Shown: one piece after another, positions 40,366 to 50,223 of the stretch | How positions within the stretch are numbered: position 1 is the first letter of the stretch | Layout: each line of letters starts with the position of its first letter | Assembly: GCA_035502855.1 (NCBI GenBank) | Contig: DATJTX010000026.1 | Coordinates: 1-64,000, forward strand | Reading direction: 5' to 3' | From: Candidatus Baltobacteraceae bacterium | Lineage (GTDB): Bacteria; Vulcanimicrobiota; Vulcanimicrobiia; Vulcanimicrobiales; Vulcanimicrobiaceae | DNA length: 64,000 nt | Program-made: the position numbers and the translations under genes | The notes under the pieces: generated by a model | What the model saw: only the letters and a program-made list of their open reading frames with translations | Database searches by the model: none | Told to the model about the DNA's origin: nothing

Positions 40366-40724
40366 TGAACGTACGTCGTCCGATCGTCGCCCTCGTTGCA
40401 CTCACGCTGGCTGCAGCGCCGGTTGCGGCGCTCGCCGACTGCTACATCAACGGTACCGGCGGAATGCAAGCCGAGATCCATACCGCGAAATGTCATGCGA
40501 ACGGCGGCGCCGGTAGGGTCCGCTGCGATGGCAACACCGAGGGAAATCTGGGGAATATCACGTTTACCTACAGCGACGGCTCCCACAACTACCGCTGCGA
40601 GATCAACGTTGCACACGTACACGGGGCCGGATGGCGCTGGGACGTGTCCCACCGGGGGGACTGCGGCGTGCAAAAGAGCGGTCCCGACACGTTCGAGGTG
40701 CTGCCGATCGCTCGCCGCCGTTAG
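40365..40724 (+). CDS. Secreted Cys-containing small protein
   Basis: 119 residues from the ATG at 40365, coupled to the preceding RAM gene. The signal peptide is MNVRRPIVALVALTLAAAPVAALA. The mature part has five Cys (DCYINGTGG, KCHANGG, RCDGNTEG, YRCEINV, DCGVQKSG), probably forming disulfides in the periplasm. No family recognised. Confidence 0.65.
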   Translation: MNVRRPIVALVALTLAAAPVAALADCYINGTGGMQAEIHTAKCHANGGAGRVRCDGNTEGNLGNITFTYSDGSHNYRCEINVAHVHGAGWRWDVSHRGDCGVQKSGPDTFEVLPIARRR

Positions 40725-40730
40725 GCGAGG

Positions 40731-42482
40731 TTAGGGAAGCTCGATGCGATAAAGATCCGCGCCGTCGAGCCAGAGCCGCTGCATCTTGCCTTCGAACGGC
40801 GTGTCGAAGCGAACCACCGACGGTCCCAACGCAAAGGTTCCGTTGGCCGACGGCCGCAGATGCTGCAGCCCGTCGACGGTGAGACCGCCTTTGACGATGA
40901 CGATCCGCATCACCAGCGCCGAGCCGAAGATCGAGGTTTCGTAGCGTCCGGTCAACGCGTTCCATGACGCGGGATGCGGGAACGTCGTCGGTCCGGTGTG
41001 CCGGGAATTGACATAGTACATTCCCGCGTTGGTAAAGCCGTCGACCGCTTTTGCCTTGTTCCGTTCGAAGGCGACGTAGTAGATCGTGAAGCGCGGATCG
41101 TCGGTCCAGAACATGTCGTGTCCCTGCGCGACGAGACGATAGGTTCGTCCGGCGTCGGTGAGCGCGAGGGTGCCGTGCGCGTCGGTGACCTCGACGCTAT
41201 TGCCGCCGGTCATGTGATATGCCCCGACGTAATCGCTCGAGACGATCGCGGGCGGTGGAATCGGCGGACCGTTCGGCGGCTGCGGCAGCGCTTGCCCCAG
41301 GCTCTGCGCGCGCAGCACCGCCATCGCGTATTTCACGATCGCACACGGATGCAGCGGCGCTTCGACGAGATTCGAGAGCGCGATCGCACCGAAGCCGCGC
41401 GTGAGGTTGGCTTGGAAGCACGCCGTGTAGCCGGAGACGCCGCCGGTGTGCCCGACGAGATGATCGCCGTCGGTGTGAAAGATCGAGAGGCCGTAGCCGT
41501 ATTCGTGATAAAAGGCCGGCCACTCGGCTAGCTCCACGTCCTTCGCGACGTCCGGAGCGCCGTTATTGAAATGGTCGGCGGTGGTCATCGCGGCAAAGCT
41601 TGCGGGAGAAATCAGCTGGACGCCGCTTGCGGTCTTGCCGCCGTTGAGATAGAGGCGCAGGTAGGCGGCCATATCTCCTGGTGTCGAGATGATCGAGCCG
41701 GCCGGATCCACGAAGTCAACATACGGCGAGGGGATCAATACCGGGTTCGGCGGCGTCGCGACGTAATCGCCGTCGCGGAATTGATAGCCGGTGGCGGCGT
41801 CGGAGAGCGTGCGATCGTCGAAGATCGCCGAGCTATGCGTCATGCCGATCGGCGCGAAGACGTGGTTCTCGATATCTGACTGCCAGGTCGTGTGCGAAAC
41901 CGCGGCGACGATCGCGCCGACCGTGGCGAAGCCGTCGTTCGAATACGACCACTGCGTTCCCGGCGTGAAGAGCGTGTGCGCGTTACGCAACGCGGCGATC
42001 GCGTAGCCGTACTGTTCGACGGTGTAGTCGTCGGGAATGCCGGCCGTGTGGGAGAGCAGCTGATGAACCAAAATCGGCACGCCGTTACTGTGGATCGACC
42101 AAGACGGCAGATACCGTTGCACGCGGGCATCGAGATCGACCAAGCCGCGATCGTGCAGCTGCAAGAGCGCAAGTGTGGTCATCGATTTGGAAATCGAACC
42201 GATCGGAAAGCGCGTGTCGGCGGTCACCGGCGTCTTGCTCGCCACGTCCGCCATGCCGACCGTGATGATCGCGAGCGTCTGGGTGCGATCGGTGATCGCC
42301 ACCGACATGCCCGGCGCGCCTTGTTCGCGCAGCGCCTGCGGCGCATACGCCCGAATCGCGGCGATCGCATCATCGATCGTGGGCGGCGAGGATGTCGTCT
42401 GAGCCTGCGCGGGAAGGAGCGTTGCCAAAAAAAACAAGACGGTTAGTGCTGCCGGGATTCTAAAGGAGTGAGAGTTGCGCAT
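40731..42482 (-). CDS. Class C beta-lactamase-like serine hydrolase with C-terminal extension
   Basis: 583 residues from the ATG at 42482, with signal peptide [28 protein letters not shown]. Class C/PBP4-type motifs are FPIGSISKSMTT with SxxK near residue 100, WSYSNDGFATVG with YxN near 182, and GHTGGVSGYT with the HxG box near 345. After about residue 410 comes a beta-rich domain of about 170 residues (VGAYHMTGGNSVEV...). Typical of esterase or peptidase-like serine hydrolases (COG1680). Overlaps the upstream MBL gene by 23 bp. Confidence 0.88.
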   Translation of the reverse strand: MRNSHSFRIPAALTVLFFLATLLPAQAQTTSSPPTIDDAIAAIRAYAPQALREQGAPGMSVAITDRTQTLAIITVGMADVASKTPVTADTRFPIGSISKSMTTLALLQLHDRGLVDLDARVQRYLPSWSIHSNGVPILVHQLLSHTAGIPDDYTVEQYGYAIAALRNAHTLFTPGTQWSYSNDGFATVGAIVAAVSHTTWQSDIENHVFAPIGMTHSSAIFDDRTLSDAATGYQFRDGDYVATPPNPVLIPSPYVDFVDPAGSIISTPGDMAAYLRLYLNGGKTASGVQLISPASFAAMTTADHFNNGAPDVAKDVELAEWPAFYHEYGYGLSIFHTDGDHLVGHTGGVSGYTACFQANLTRGFGAIALSNLVEAPLHPCAIVKYAMAVLRAQSLGQALPQPPNGPPIPPPAIVSSDYVGAYHMTGGNSVEVTDAHGTLALTDAGRTYRLVAQGHDMFWTDDPRFTIYYVAFERNKAKAVDGFTNAGMYYVNSRHTGPTTFPHPASWNALTGRYETSIFGSALVMRIVIVKGGLTVDGLQHLRPSANGTFALGPSVVRFDTPFEGKMQRLWLDGADLYRIELP

Positions 42483-43479
42483 GGTCCTCCATATACTCGG
42501 CGTCGACGCCGAGCGCACGCAGGCGATAAACGAAATCGCGCCAGCCGTGATTCAGGAGTACTTTGCGCGGCTGCGCGCGTTCCACGTATTGCAGCAGCGC
42601 GGGATAGTCGGCGTGGTCCGAGAGCGCGAAGCCGCGCTGCGTTCCATAACGGAAGAGCGCGCCGCGATCGAGTGACCAGCCGGTCAGCACGGCTGTGCGT
42701 ACCGGTTTGTTGCGCAACGCCTTGGGCAACGCCTTTCCACCCGGCGGCCAGATCAGCACGCTGCGCGCATCGAACGCTTCCGCGTGATACCGCGCGTAGG
42801 ACGGCATGGAAACGCCGCAGGCTTCGTAGACCTGTGCCAGCGCATCGACCGCATCGTGTACCGTCAGGGCCAATCCGGCGGCGCCGAGAATTGCCATCGC
42901 CTCTTGCGCTTTGCCGAGCGAATAGGCGAAAAAAACCGGTACCGCGTCATCTTCCAACGTCTGGCGCGCGAAGGCGACCATCTGTGCCGCGACTTCGGCA
43001 TGCGGCGGAAAGACATACTGCGGACGGCCGTAGGTACATTCCATCAGTACCACATCGCACGGTTTGACCTCAGGCGGCTCGACCGTGAGCGATTCACGCA
43101 GCTTGAAGTCGCCCGTATAGACGAAGCTTCCGCCCTCGCCCTCGATCAGCAGCTGCGCGCTGCCGAGCACGTGTCCGGCTGAAAAGAGCGTGAGCCGGTG
43201 GCCACGTTCCTCCCACGGTTCGTTGAAACCGTGCTCCTCGAATTCGACCGGCTGCGCAGGCTCGGACTGCGGCAGGGTCGAGAGCCGGCGCCGCTCGGCA
43301 CGGCGCGCAAACCGGGTGCGGCAGATGCGGGCGGTGTTCGGCGTCGCGACGACCGTGCGGTGCTCGCGCGCATGGTCGCTATGCCCGTGCGAGACGTAGC
43401 AGCGCTCCCGCGAGCGCATGCTGTCGATCCACAGGTCGAGCGCCTCGACGTAAAGGGATTTCTGGGAGAGGGAGAACAC
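42460..43479 (-). CDS. Ligase-associated MBL-fold DNA exonuclease
   Basis: 339 residues from a GTG at 43479; a TTG at 43509 would add ten. MBL/beta-CASP motifs: [12 protein letters not shown] (HxHxDH), [44 protein letters not shown], and [16 protein letters not shown] near the end. This is the ligase-associated exonuclease family, SNM1/CPSF-like nucleases encoded with ATP-dependent LigB and an Lhr-type helicase. The ligase is at 37148-38836; no helicase is in view. Confidence 0.88.
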   Translation of the reverse strand: MFSLSQKSLYVEALDLWIDSMRSRERCYVSHGHSDHAREHRTVVATPNTARICRTRFARRAERRRLSTLPQSEPAQPVEFEEHGFNEPWEERGHRLTLFSAGHVLGSAQLLIEGEGGSFVYTGDFKLRESLTVEPPEVKPCDVVLMECTYGRPQYVFPPHAEVAAQMVAFARQTLEDDAVPVFFAYSLGKAQEAMAILGAAGLALTVHDAVDALAQVYEACGVSMPSYARYHAEAFDARSVLIWPPGGKALPKALRNKPVRTAVLTGWSLDRGALFRYGTQRGFALSDHADYPALLQYVERAQPRKVLLNHGWRDFVYRLRALGVDAEYMEDHAQLSLL

Positions 43480-43561
43480 CTCTCGAACATTCGTTCGAGG
43501 GGCCGACAATCACCTCGCTTGCGCAACACATCCGCTGCGGGAGGGGGTTCAAACAGACACT

Positions 43562-44527
43562 ATGGCACGCATCTACGAAAACTTGGCCGATACGTTCGGC
43601 AATACGCCGCTGGTCAAGATCCCGCGGCTCAACAAGGGTCTTCCGGGCACGATCCTGGTGAAGATGGAGTCGTTCAATCCGGCCGGCTCGGTGAAAGATC
43701 GCATCGGCGTTTCGATGATCGAAGCCGCCGAGCGCGACGGTCGCTTATTGCCGGGGATGACGATCCTGGAACCGACCAGTGGAAACACCGGCATCGCGCT
43801 GGCATTCGTCGCGGCGGCGAAGGGCTACAAATGTATTCTCGTGATGCCCGACACCATGACGATCGAGCGTCGCAATCTGCTCAAAGCGTACGGAGCGCAA
43901 GTGATCCTCACCCCAGGCGCCGACGGCATGAAGGGTGCAATCGCGCTGGCCGGCAAGATCTATGCTGATACGCCCAACAAATACTTCATGCCGCAACAAT
44001 TCGAAAATCCGGCGAATCCGGAAATCCATCGCCGTACGACCGCGGAAGAGATCTGGCGCGACACCGACGGTGCGGTCGACATCTTCATCGCGATGGTTGG
44101 AACCGGCGGCACGATCACCGGCGTCGGCGAAGTGCTCAAGGCACGCAAGAAGAACGTCCAGATCATTGCCGGCGAGCCGGAAGGGTCGCCGGTTCTGAGC
44201 GGAGGCGCGCCCGGTCCGCACAAGATCCAAGGCACCGGCACGGGTTTCATTCCAAAAGTTCTCGACCAAAGCGTCTATGACGAGGTGATTCGGGTAACCG
44301 ATGCCGAGGCAATCGCAACGGCGCGGCTCCTCGCGCGCGAAGAAGGCATGCTGGTCGGAATCTCGGCGGGGGCGAACGTCTGGGCAGCGTTGCAAGTTGC
44401 TGCGCGTGACGAGAATAAGGGCAAGCTCATCGTGACGATCGGCTGCGATACCGGCGAGCGGTACTTGAGCAACGCCGTCTTTGCCGATCAAGCGGCGGTC
44501 GTCGTCGAACCCGCCCTCGTTTCTTGA
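43562..44527 (+). CDS. cysK: Cysteine synthase A (O-acetylserine sulfhydrylase)
   Basis: 321 residues. PLP-lysine motif [15 protein letters not shown] near residue 44, the substrate loop [15 protein letters not shown] near 76, [22 protein letters not shown], and the glycine-rich phosphate loop [14 protein letters not shown] near 182. It makes L-cysteine from O-acetylserine and sulfide. Its stop overlaps the asparaginase start (TGATG), and metH follows, forming a three-gene amino-acid unit. Confidence 0.95.
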   Translation: MARIYENLADTFGNTPLVKIPRLNKGLPGTILVKMESFNPAGSVKDRIGVSMIEAAERDGRLLPGMTILEPTSGNTGIALAFVAAAKGYKCILVMPDTMTIERRNLLKAYGAQVILTPGADGMKGAIALAGKIYADTPNKYFMPQQFENPANPEIHRRTTAEEIWRDTDGAVDIFIAMVGTGGTITGVGEVLKARKKNVQIIAGEPEGSPVLSGGAPGPHKIQGTGTGFIPKVLDQSVYDEVIRVTDAEAIATARLLAREEGMLVGISAGANVWAALQVAARDENKGKLIVTIGCDTGERYLSNAVFADQAAVVVEPALVS

Positions 44528-45492
44528 TGGTCGTCGAGGTTACACGCGGCGATCGGGTAGAATCGGTCCACCACGTTGCCCTCTGCGCAGCGAACGCGGA
44601 CGGCGAGGTGGTACTGCAGACCGGCGATATCGAATCGCCGGTCTTTCTTCGTTCGACCGCCAAGCCGTTCATCGCCGCCGCGGCGATCGATGCGGGAGTG
44701 CGCGAAGCGTTCGGCCTCGATCAACGCGAGATCGCGGTAATGAGCGCCTCGCACGTGGGCGAGCCGTTTCATGTCGACGCGGTTCGTTCGCTTCTGAAGA
44801 AGATCGGGCTCGACGAATCGGCGCTGCAATGCGGCGAGCAAGAGGGACGTCCGCACGGCTCGATTTACAACAACTGCTCCGGCAAGCACGCCGGAATTCT
44901 CGCGCTGTGCCGCGCGCTCGGAAGCGACCCCGCAACGTACATGGCGATCGAGAATCCGGCGCAGCAGCACATCCTGACGTTTTGTGCGCGACTCTCCGGC
45001 GACGATCCGGCGAGTTGGCCGGTGGGTATCGACGGCTGTGGCATCCCGGTCTATGCAACCTCTCTTCGCCGCGCGGCGATGGCGTTCGCGCGCTTCGCTT
45101 CGCTCGCCCAACTGGAATCGCGCGACGCGATGGCGCTCTTGGTAGTGCGCGACGCGATGATTTCCTATCCGGAATACGTGCACGGAACGGCGGAATTCGA
45201 CTCGCGCTTGATGGCTGCCGGGGGCGGCTCCATCGCCTGTAAATCGGGCGCCGAGGGCGTGCATGGTTCAGCGCTGATTCCCGAGGGTATCGGGCTCGTC
45301 AGCAAGGTTCTCGACGGCGCAGCCCGTGCTCGGGCGCCGCTGACGATGGCGGCGCTGGGCCGGTTGGGCAGCCCGCTCGCCGATGCCGCCGACTTGGGGG
45401 GCTTTGCCGCGCCGGTCGTGTATAATCGTGCAGGGCGTGCGGTCGGAGCGATCCGCGTGCGCTCGAACTTCGCCGTCGAAGAAGCGAGTTGA
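44527..45492 (+). CDS. L-asparaginase II family protein
   Basis: 321 residues from the ATG at 44527. Family features: VEVTRGDRVESVHHVALCAANADGEV, FLRSTAKPFIAAA, NNCSGKHAGILALC near residue 118, GIDGCGIPVYATSL, and AGGGSIACKSGAEG near 238. This Rhizobium etli-type (AnsA2-like) asparaginase family is unrelated to the E. coli enzymes and hydrolyses asparagine to aspartate and ammonia. The 3' end is 10 bp from metH. Confidence 0.88.
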   Translation: MVVEVTRGDRVESVHHVALCAANADGEVVLQTGDIESPVFLRSTAKPFIAAAAIDAGVREAFGLDQREIAVMSASHVGEPFHVDAVRSLLKKIGLDESALQCGEQEGRPHGSIYNNCSGKHAGILALCRALGSDPATYMAIENPAQQHILTFCARLSGDDPASWPVGIDGCGIPVYATSLRRAAMAFARFASLAQLESRDAMALLVVRDAMISYPEYVHGTAEFDSRLMAAGGGSIACKSGAEGVHGSALIPEGIGLVSKVLDGAARARAPLTMAALGRLGSPLADAADLGGFAAPVVYNRAGRAVGAIRVRSNFAVEEAS

Positions 45493-45502
45493 TTCGGATA
45501 CA

Positions 45503-48500
45503 TTGCGCGACTACTTGCGCCTGCTGCAAGAGCGGGTACTGATTTACGACGGCGCCATGGGCACGCAGCTCATGGCGCTCGACTTATCCGCGGCCGACTT
45601 CGGCGGCGACCGCTACGCCGGATGCAACGAGGCGCTGGTTCTCGCGCGGCCGGACATCGTGCGCTCGATCCATGCGGCGTACCTGCAAGCCGGCGCGGAC
45701 GTCGTCGAGACCGACTCGTTCATGGGCTCGCATCTGAAGCTCGAAGAGTACGGCCTGGGCGAGAAGACGCTCGAGATCAACGCACGCGCCGCTGCGCTGG
45801 CGCGCGAAGCCTGCGACGCGATCGCAACGCCCGATCGGCCTCGCTTCGTCGCCGGTTCGATGGGTCCGACCGGCATGTTGATCTCCTCGTCCGATCCCGC
45901 ACTTTCGAAGATCACCTTCGAGGAACTCGCCGCGATCTACGGCGAGCAAGCGCGCGCGCTGGTCGAGGGCGGGGCCGATGTGCTGTTGCTCGAGACGATG
46001 CAAGACCTGCTCGAGCTCAAAGCCGCGATCGCCGGCATCGTGCGCGAGTTCGACCGCGGCCTTCGCCGCGTGCCGATCCAAGCGCAGCCGACGCTGATCA
46101 CCGAAGGACGGATGCTGCTCGGAACCGACATCCGCGCGATCACCGCAACGCTCGATGCACTGCCGATCGACGTGATCGGCCTCAACTGCTCGACCGGCCC
46201 CGCGCAGATGCGCGATGCGGTACGCTACCTCGCCGAGAACTCGCGCTGTTTCGTGAGCGTGATCCCCAATGCCGGCCTCCCGTTGATGGGGCCCAAGGGC
46301 GAAACCATTTACCCCGAAACCCCGGACGAACTCGCGCGCGAGCTCGGCGACTTCGTCCGCGACTTCGGCGTAAACATCGTCGGCGGCTGCTGCGGCTCGA
46401 CGCCCGCGCACATCACCGCGCTACGCGACGCGATCGACGAGGCAGCGACGACTGCGGCGCGGGGTCGCGCAGCGAGCGTAACAATCAAAAGCGAGCCCCT
46501 CGGCGCCGCTCGGGACAGGCTCCGCGATCCCGTGCCGCAGCAAGCTGCCTCAGCGATGACCGCGATCGCGCTTGAGCAGGAACCGCGGCCGCTGCTCGTC
46601 GGCGAACGTATCAACAGCCAGGGCTCGCGCAAGATCAAGCGGCTGCTGCTCGAGGATAACTACGACGAGATCATGCTGGTCGCGCGCGAACAGGTCGAGG
46701 GCGGCGCGCACGTGCTCGACGTGTGCTGCGCGCTGACCGAGCGGACCGACGAGGACGGGCAGATGCGTGAACTGGTGCGCCGGCTCGCGCAATCGATCGA
46801 GGCGCCGCTGATGATCGACTCGACCGAACCGCGCGTGATGCAGGTTGCGCTCGAGAACTACCCGGGGCGTGCGATTCTGAATTCGGTGCACCTCGAGGCC
46901 GGGCGGGCGAAGATCGACGTGGTGCTGCCGCTCGCCAAGGAGCACGGAGCGGCCGTCATCGCGTTGACGATCGACGAGAGCGGGATGGCGAAGACGGCAC
47001 AGCGCAAGCTGGAGGTAGCGCAGCGCATCCACGGGATCGTGGTCGACGAATACGGGTTGCCCCCGGGCGCGTTGATCTTCGACGCGCTCACGTTCACGCT
47101 CGCGACCGGCGATCCCGAGTTCGCGAGTTCGGCGGTGGAAACGATCGAAGGTATCCGCCTGATCAAGCGTGAGTTGCCGGGCGTGCTCACCTCGCTCGGC
47201 GTCTCCAACGTATCGTTCGGATTGAAACCGGGAGCGCGTGCGGCGCTCAACTCGGTCTTCTTGCATCATTGCGTGGAGGCCGGACTCGACGCAGCGCTCG
47301 TGCACGCCAAGGAGATCTCGCCGTACGCGGAAATCGAACCGAACGTGCGCGAGATCTGCGACGACCTCGTGTTCAACCGTCGCCCCGACGCGCTGCAGCG
47401 GCTGATCGAGCATTTCGAAAGCATCATCCCGAGCGAAGTCGAGGGAAGCGCTTCGAACGCGTCCCTCGAAGCCGACCTTCCCGTTGCGCAGCAAATTCAC
47501 AACGCCATTCTGCGCCGGCGCAAGGACGGAATCGAAGCCAAGATCGACGCGGCACTGCAAGAGCGCGACCCGGTTGCGGTGCTCAACGAGATCCTGCTGC
47601 CCGCGATGAAAGAGGTGGGCGACAAATTCGGTTCGGGTGAATTGATCCTGCCGTTCGTGCTGCAATCCGCCGAGGTGATGAAGAAGGCGGTAGCGCATCT
47701 CGAGCAGTTTCTCGAGAAGAAGGAAGGCGCGACCAAAGGAACGGTCGTGCTGGCGACGGTCTTCGGCGACGTGCACGACATCGGCAAGAACCTCGTCTAC
47801 ACGATCCTGACCAACAACGGCTACACCGTGCACGACCTGGGCAAGCAGGTCCCGATGAACACGATTCTCGAGAAGGCGGTGGAAACGAACGCCGACGCGA
47901 TCGGCCTTTCAGCGCTGCTCGTTTCGACCAGCAAGCAGATGCCGATCTGCGTGCAGGAGCAAGACGCGCGCGGCTTGCGCTTTCCGGTGATCGTGGGAGG
48001 TGCGGCGATCAATCGCGACTTCGGACGCCGCATCGTGCTGCTCGATGAGGGAGCACGCTTCTTCGAACCCGGATTGTTTTATGCCAAAGACGCGTTCGAG
48101 GGATTGGAGATCATGGATCGCCTTACGAACGACGAGCGCGCACGAGAAGCTTTTCTCGAACGCATCCGTAAGGAAGCGTACGCGCAGCGTGACCGCGCCC
48201 GCGACGGCGTCGTGACGCACGCCGCGGGACCGTCGACGTCGGCCGTGAAGAGCGAGCACGTCGATATTCCGCAGCCGCCGTTTTGGGGAGCGACCACGAT
48301 CGAGGGCGTCGATCTGCGCGAACTCTGGCCGTGCTTCGATCTCAAAAGTCTGTACCGCCTTTCGTGGGGCGCGAGCAACACGAAGGGTGAGGCGTTCGAG
48401 GCGCTGGTGCGCGACGAGTTCGATCCGCGGCTGCGCCGCTATCAGCGTGAAGCGGAAGCGGGCGGCCTCCTCGAGCCGAAAGTAGCCTATGGCTATTACC

Positions 48501-49033
48501 CTGCCGCGGGCGTCGGCAACGACGTGATCCTCTACGATCCGGACGACCGCGGGCGCGAGATCGCGCGCTTCCCGTTCGCGCGCCAGGTGGGCGGCGACCA
48601 TCTGTGCTTGGCCGATTATCTGCGTGAACCGCAGGATGGCCGCGGCATCGACGTCGTCGCATTGCAGGTCGTGACCGTCGGCCGCAGCGCGACCGAGCGC
48701 ATCGATGGGCTCCAGGCTGCCGGTGATTACAGCGGGTCGTACTTTCTCCACGGCTTTACCGTCCAGTCTGCCGAGGCGTTAGCCGAGTGGACGCATCGCC
48801 GGATTCGCACGGAACTTCGCCTCGAACACGGGCGCGGAAAGCGCTATTCATGGGGTTACGGCGCGTGCCCGGATCTCTCGCAGCATGCAATCGCGTTCGG
48901 TGTGCTCGGTGCGCAAGAGCGCATCGGTGTCGAGTTGACCGAGGCGTTTCAGATCGTTCCCGAACAATCGACTGCCGCGATCGTGATCCACCACCCGCGC
49001 GCTTCGTACTTCAACGCCGCAGCAGTACGTTAG
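45503..49033 (+). CDS. metH: Cobalamin-dependent methionine synthase
   Basis: 1176 residues from a TTG at 45503, the first start after the asparaginase stop; upstream codons overlap that gene. All four modules are present. The homocysteine domain (1-320) has LNCSTGP and GGCCGST for zinc. The pterin domain (about 355-635) starts LLVGERINSQGSRKIK. The cap plus B12 domain (about 655-885) has DVHDIGKN with the cobalt-ligating His. The AdoMet reactivation domain (about 915-1176) has RYSWGYGACPDLS. It methylates homocysteine with methyltetrahydrofolate. A dispersed repeat encodes IIPSEVEGS in the linker before the B12 module. Confidence 0.95.
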   Translation: MRDYLRLLQERVLIYDGAMGTQLMALDLSAADFGGDRYAGCNEALVLARPDIVRSIHAAYLQAGADVVETDSFMGSHLKLEEYGLGEKTLEINARAAALAREACDAIATPDRPRFVAGSMGPTGMLISSSDPALSKITFEELAAIYGEQARALVEGGADVLLLETMQDLLELKAAIAGIVREFDRGLRRVPIQAQPTLITEGRMLLGTDIRAITATLDALPIDVIGLNCSTGPAQMRDAVRYLAENSRCFVSVIPNAGLPLMGPKGETIYPETPDELARELGDFVRDFGVNIVGGCCGSTPAHITALRDAIDEAATTAARGRAASVTIKSEPLGAARDRLRDPVPQQAASAMTAIALEQEPRPLLVGERINSQGSRKIKRLLLEDNYDEIMLVAREQVEGGAHVLDVCCALTERTDEDGQMRELVRRLAQSIEAPLMIDSTEPRVMQVALENYPGRAILNSVHLEAGRAKIDVVLPLAKEHGAAVIALTIDESGMAKTAQRKLEVAQRIHGIVVDEYGLPPGALIFDALTFTLATGDPEFASSAVETIEGIRLIKRELPGVLTSLGVSNVSFGLKPGARAALNSVFLHHCVEAGLDAALVHAKEISPYAEIEPNVREICDDLVFNRRPDALQRLIEHFESIIPSEVEGSASNASLEADLPVAQQIHNAILRRRKDGIEAKIDAALQERDPVAVLNEILLPAMKEVGDKFGSGELILPFVLQSAEVMKKAVAHLEQFLEKKEGATKGTVVLATVFGDVHDIGKNLVYTILTNNGYTVHDLGKQVPMNTILEKAVETNADAIGLSALLVSTSKQMPICVQEQDARGLRFPVIVGGAAINRDFGRRIVLLDEGARFFEPGLFYAKDAFEGLEIMDRLTNDERAREAFLERIRKEAYAQRDRARDGVVTHAAGPSTSAVKSEHVDIPQPPFWGATTIEGVDLRELWPCFDLKSLYRLSWGASNTKGEAFEALVRDEFDPRLRRYQREAEAGGLLEPKVAYGYYPAAGVGNDVILYDPDDRGREIARFPFARQVGGDHLCLADYLREPQDGRGIDVVALQVVTVGRSATERIDGLQAAGDYSGSYFLHGFTVQSAEALAEWTHRRIRTELRLEHGRGKRYSWGYGACPDLSQHAIAFGVLGAQERIGVELTEAFQIVPEQSTAAIVIHHPRASYFNAAAVR
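47423..47447 (+). repeat. Dispersed repeat inserted in frame in metH
   Basis: ATCATCCCGAGCGAAGTC followed by GAGGGA matches the intergenic repeat family at 32319 and 34795. It is translated as IIPSEVEGS, about residues 640-649 of MetH, exactly in the linker between the pterin and B12 modules, where an insertion would be tolerated. Confidence 0.72.
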
Positions 49034-49058
49034 CGGACCCGCAGCGAAGGGCGGCGAT

Positions 49059-49949
49059 ATGAGTGTCGTCGCCATTATTCTCGCCCTGCTGTGGATCATC
49101 GGTGCGATCTTTGCGGTCTTCTGGGCGGTCGAAGTCTGGCGGCGCAAGGAATTCGCGTGGCCGAGCCCCGTCGGACTCGGGATCGGGTTTCTGACCGATT
49201 TCTTCGATACGCTCGGCATCGGGTCGTTCGCGCCGACGACCTCGCTCTTCAAGTTCTTCAAGCTCGTCCCCGACGAAAAGATTCCCGGGACGCTGAACGC
49301 CGGTCATACGCTACCGACGATTACCGAAGCGCTGATCTATATCACGGTGATCGGCGTCGATCCGCTCACGCTGGTGCTGTTGATTGCCGCGTCGGTTGCG
49401 GGCGGCTGGCTCGGCGCCGGATTCGTGGCGCGCTGGCCGCGCCGCTACGTGCAGATCGGGATGGGCGGTGCGCTCGCGGTTGCCGCGCTGATCTTCGTGA
49501 TGACGAACTTGCACTTGATTCCCGGCGGCGGCGACGCACTCGGGCTCTCCGGCGTGTTGCTCGTTGCCGGAATCATCGCAAACTTCGCGCTGGGCGCGCT
49601 GATGACGATCGGCATCGGCCTCTACGCGCCGGCGCTGATCCTCATCAGCCTGCTCGGCATGAACCCGCGCGCCGCGTTTCCGATCATGATGGGCTCGTGC
49701 GCGTTTCTGATGCCGGTAGCAAGCGCGCGTTTCGTCCGTTTCGACGCGTACCAGTTCAAGGCCGCGATCGGGCTGACGCTGGCCGGGATTCCGGGCGTGT
49801 TGATCGCCGCGTACATCGTAAAGTCGCTGCCGCTCAACGCGGTGCGCTGGCTGGTCGTCGTCGTCGTGCTGTACGCCGCGTTCACGATGCTGCGCTCGGC
49901 GTACGTGGAACGTGCGGAGTCGAGCGCGGCATTGTCATCCCAAGCGTAG
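49059..49949 (+). CDS. TauE/SafE family sulfite/anion exporter
   Basis: 296 residues with about eight membrane helices. Family landmarks are SPVGLGIGFLTDFFDTLGIGSFAPTT in the first half and the inverted repeat GVLLVAGIIANFALGALMTIGIGLYAPALI in the second. TauE/SafE proteins move sulfite, sulfonates or other organic anions. Placement 25 bp after metH and in the same direction as cysK suggests a sulfur-metabolism link. The last residues (LSSQA) come from a dispersed repeat that supplies the stop. Confidence 0.88.
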   Translation: MSVVAIILALLWIIGAIFAVFWAVEVWRRKEFAWPSPVGLGIGFLTDFFDTLGIGSFAPTTSLFKFFKLVPDEKIPGTLNAGHTLPTITEALIYITVIGVDPLTLVLLIAASVAGGWLGAGFVARWPRRYVQIGMGGALAVAALIFVMTNLHLIPGGGDALGLSGVLLVAGIIANFALGALMTIGIGLYAPALILISLLGMNPRAAFPIMMGSCAFLMPVASARFVRFDAYQFKAAIGLTLAGIPGVLIAAYIVKSLPLNAVRWLVVVVVLYAAFTMLRSAYVERAESSAALSSQA

Positions 49950-50223
49950 GCGCGTAGGGCCGAAGTCTACAGAAGCACCACGCAACCGTTGGCAAGCGAA
50001 GGCTCGAAGTTTTGCTCCATTCGCAGGATGCGACCCTTCGAGGCTCGCCTTCGGCTCGCACCTCAGGGTGACGGAGCAACTGTCATCCTGAGGTGCACGA
50101 GCGCGCAGCGCGAGTGCCTCGAAGGACGCGAGCAGCGTCTTCGCGGGCAACGGTTGCGTGGTGCTTCCCTCGACTACGCTTCGCGGAGTTTACCCCGAGC
50201 GTGAGTCGAGGGGCCGGGATGAC
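49934..50223. repeat. 290-bp nested palindrome with GTCATCC ends
   Basis: Outer ends GTCATCCC (49934-49941) and GGGATGAC (50216-50223) are inverted. Within lie GAAGCACCACGCAACCGTTG (49972-49991) and its exact complement (50148-50167). Further in, CCTTCGAGGC (50035-50044) pairs with GCCTCGAAGG (50116-50125), and CACCTCAGG pairs with CCTGAGGTG near the centre. It fills the space between convergent genes and overlaps both 3' ends, encoding the last residues of each. No gene is seen inside. Confidence 0.82.
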
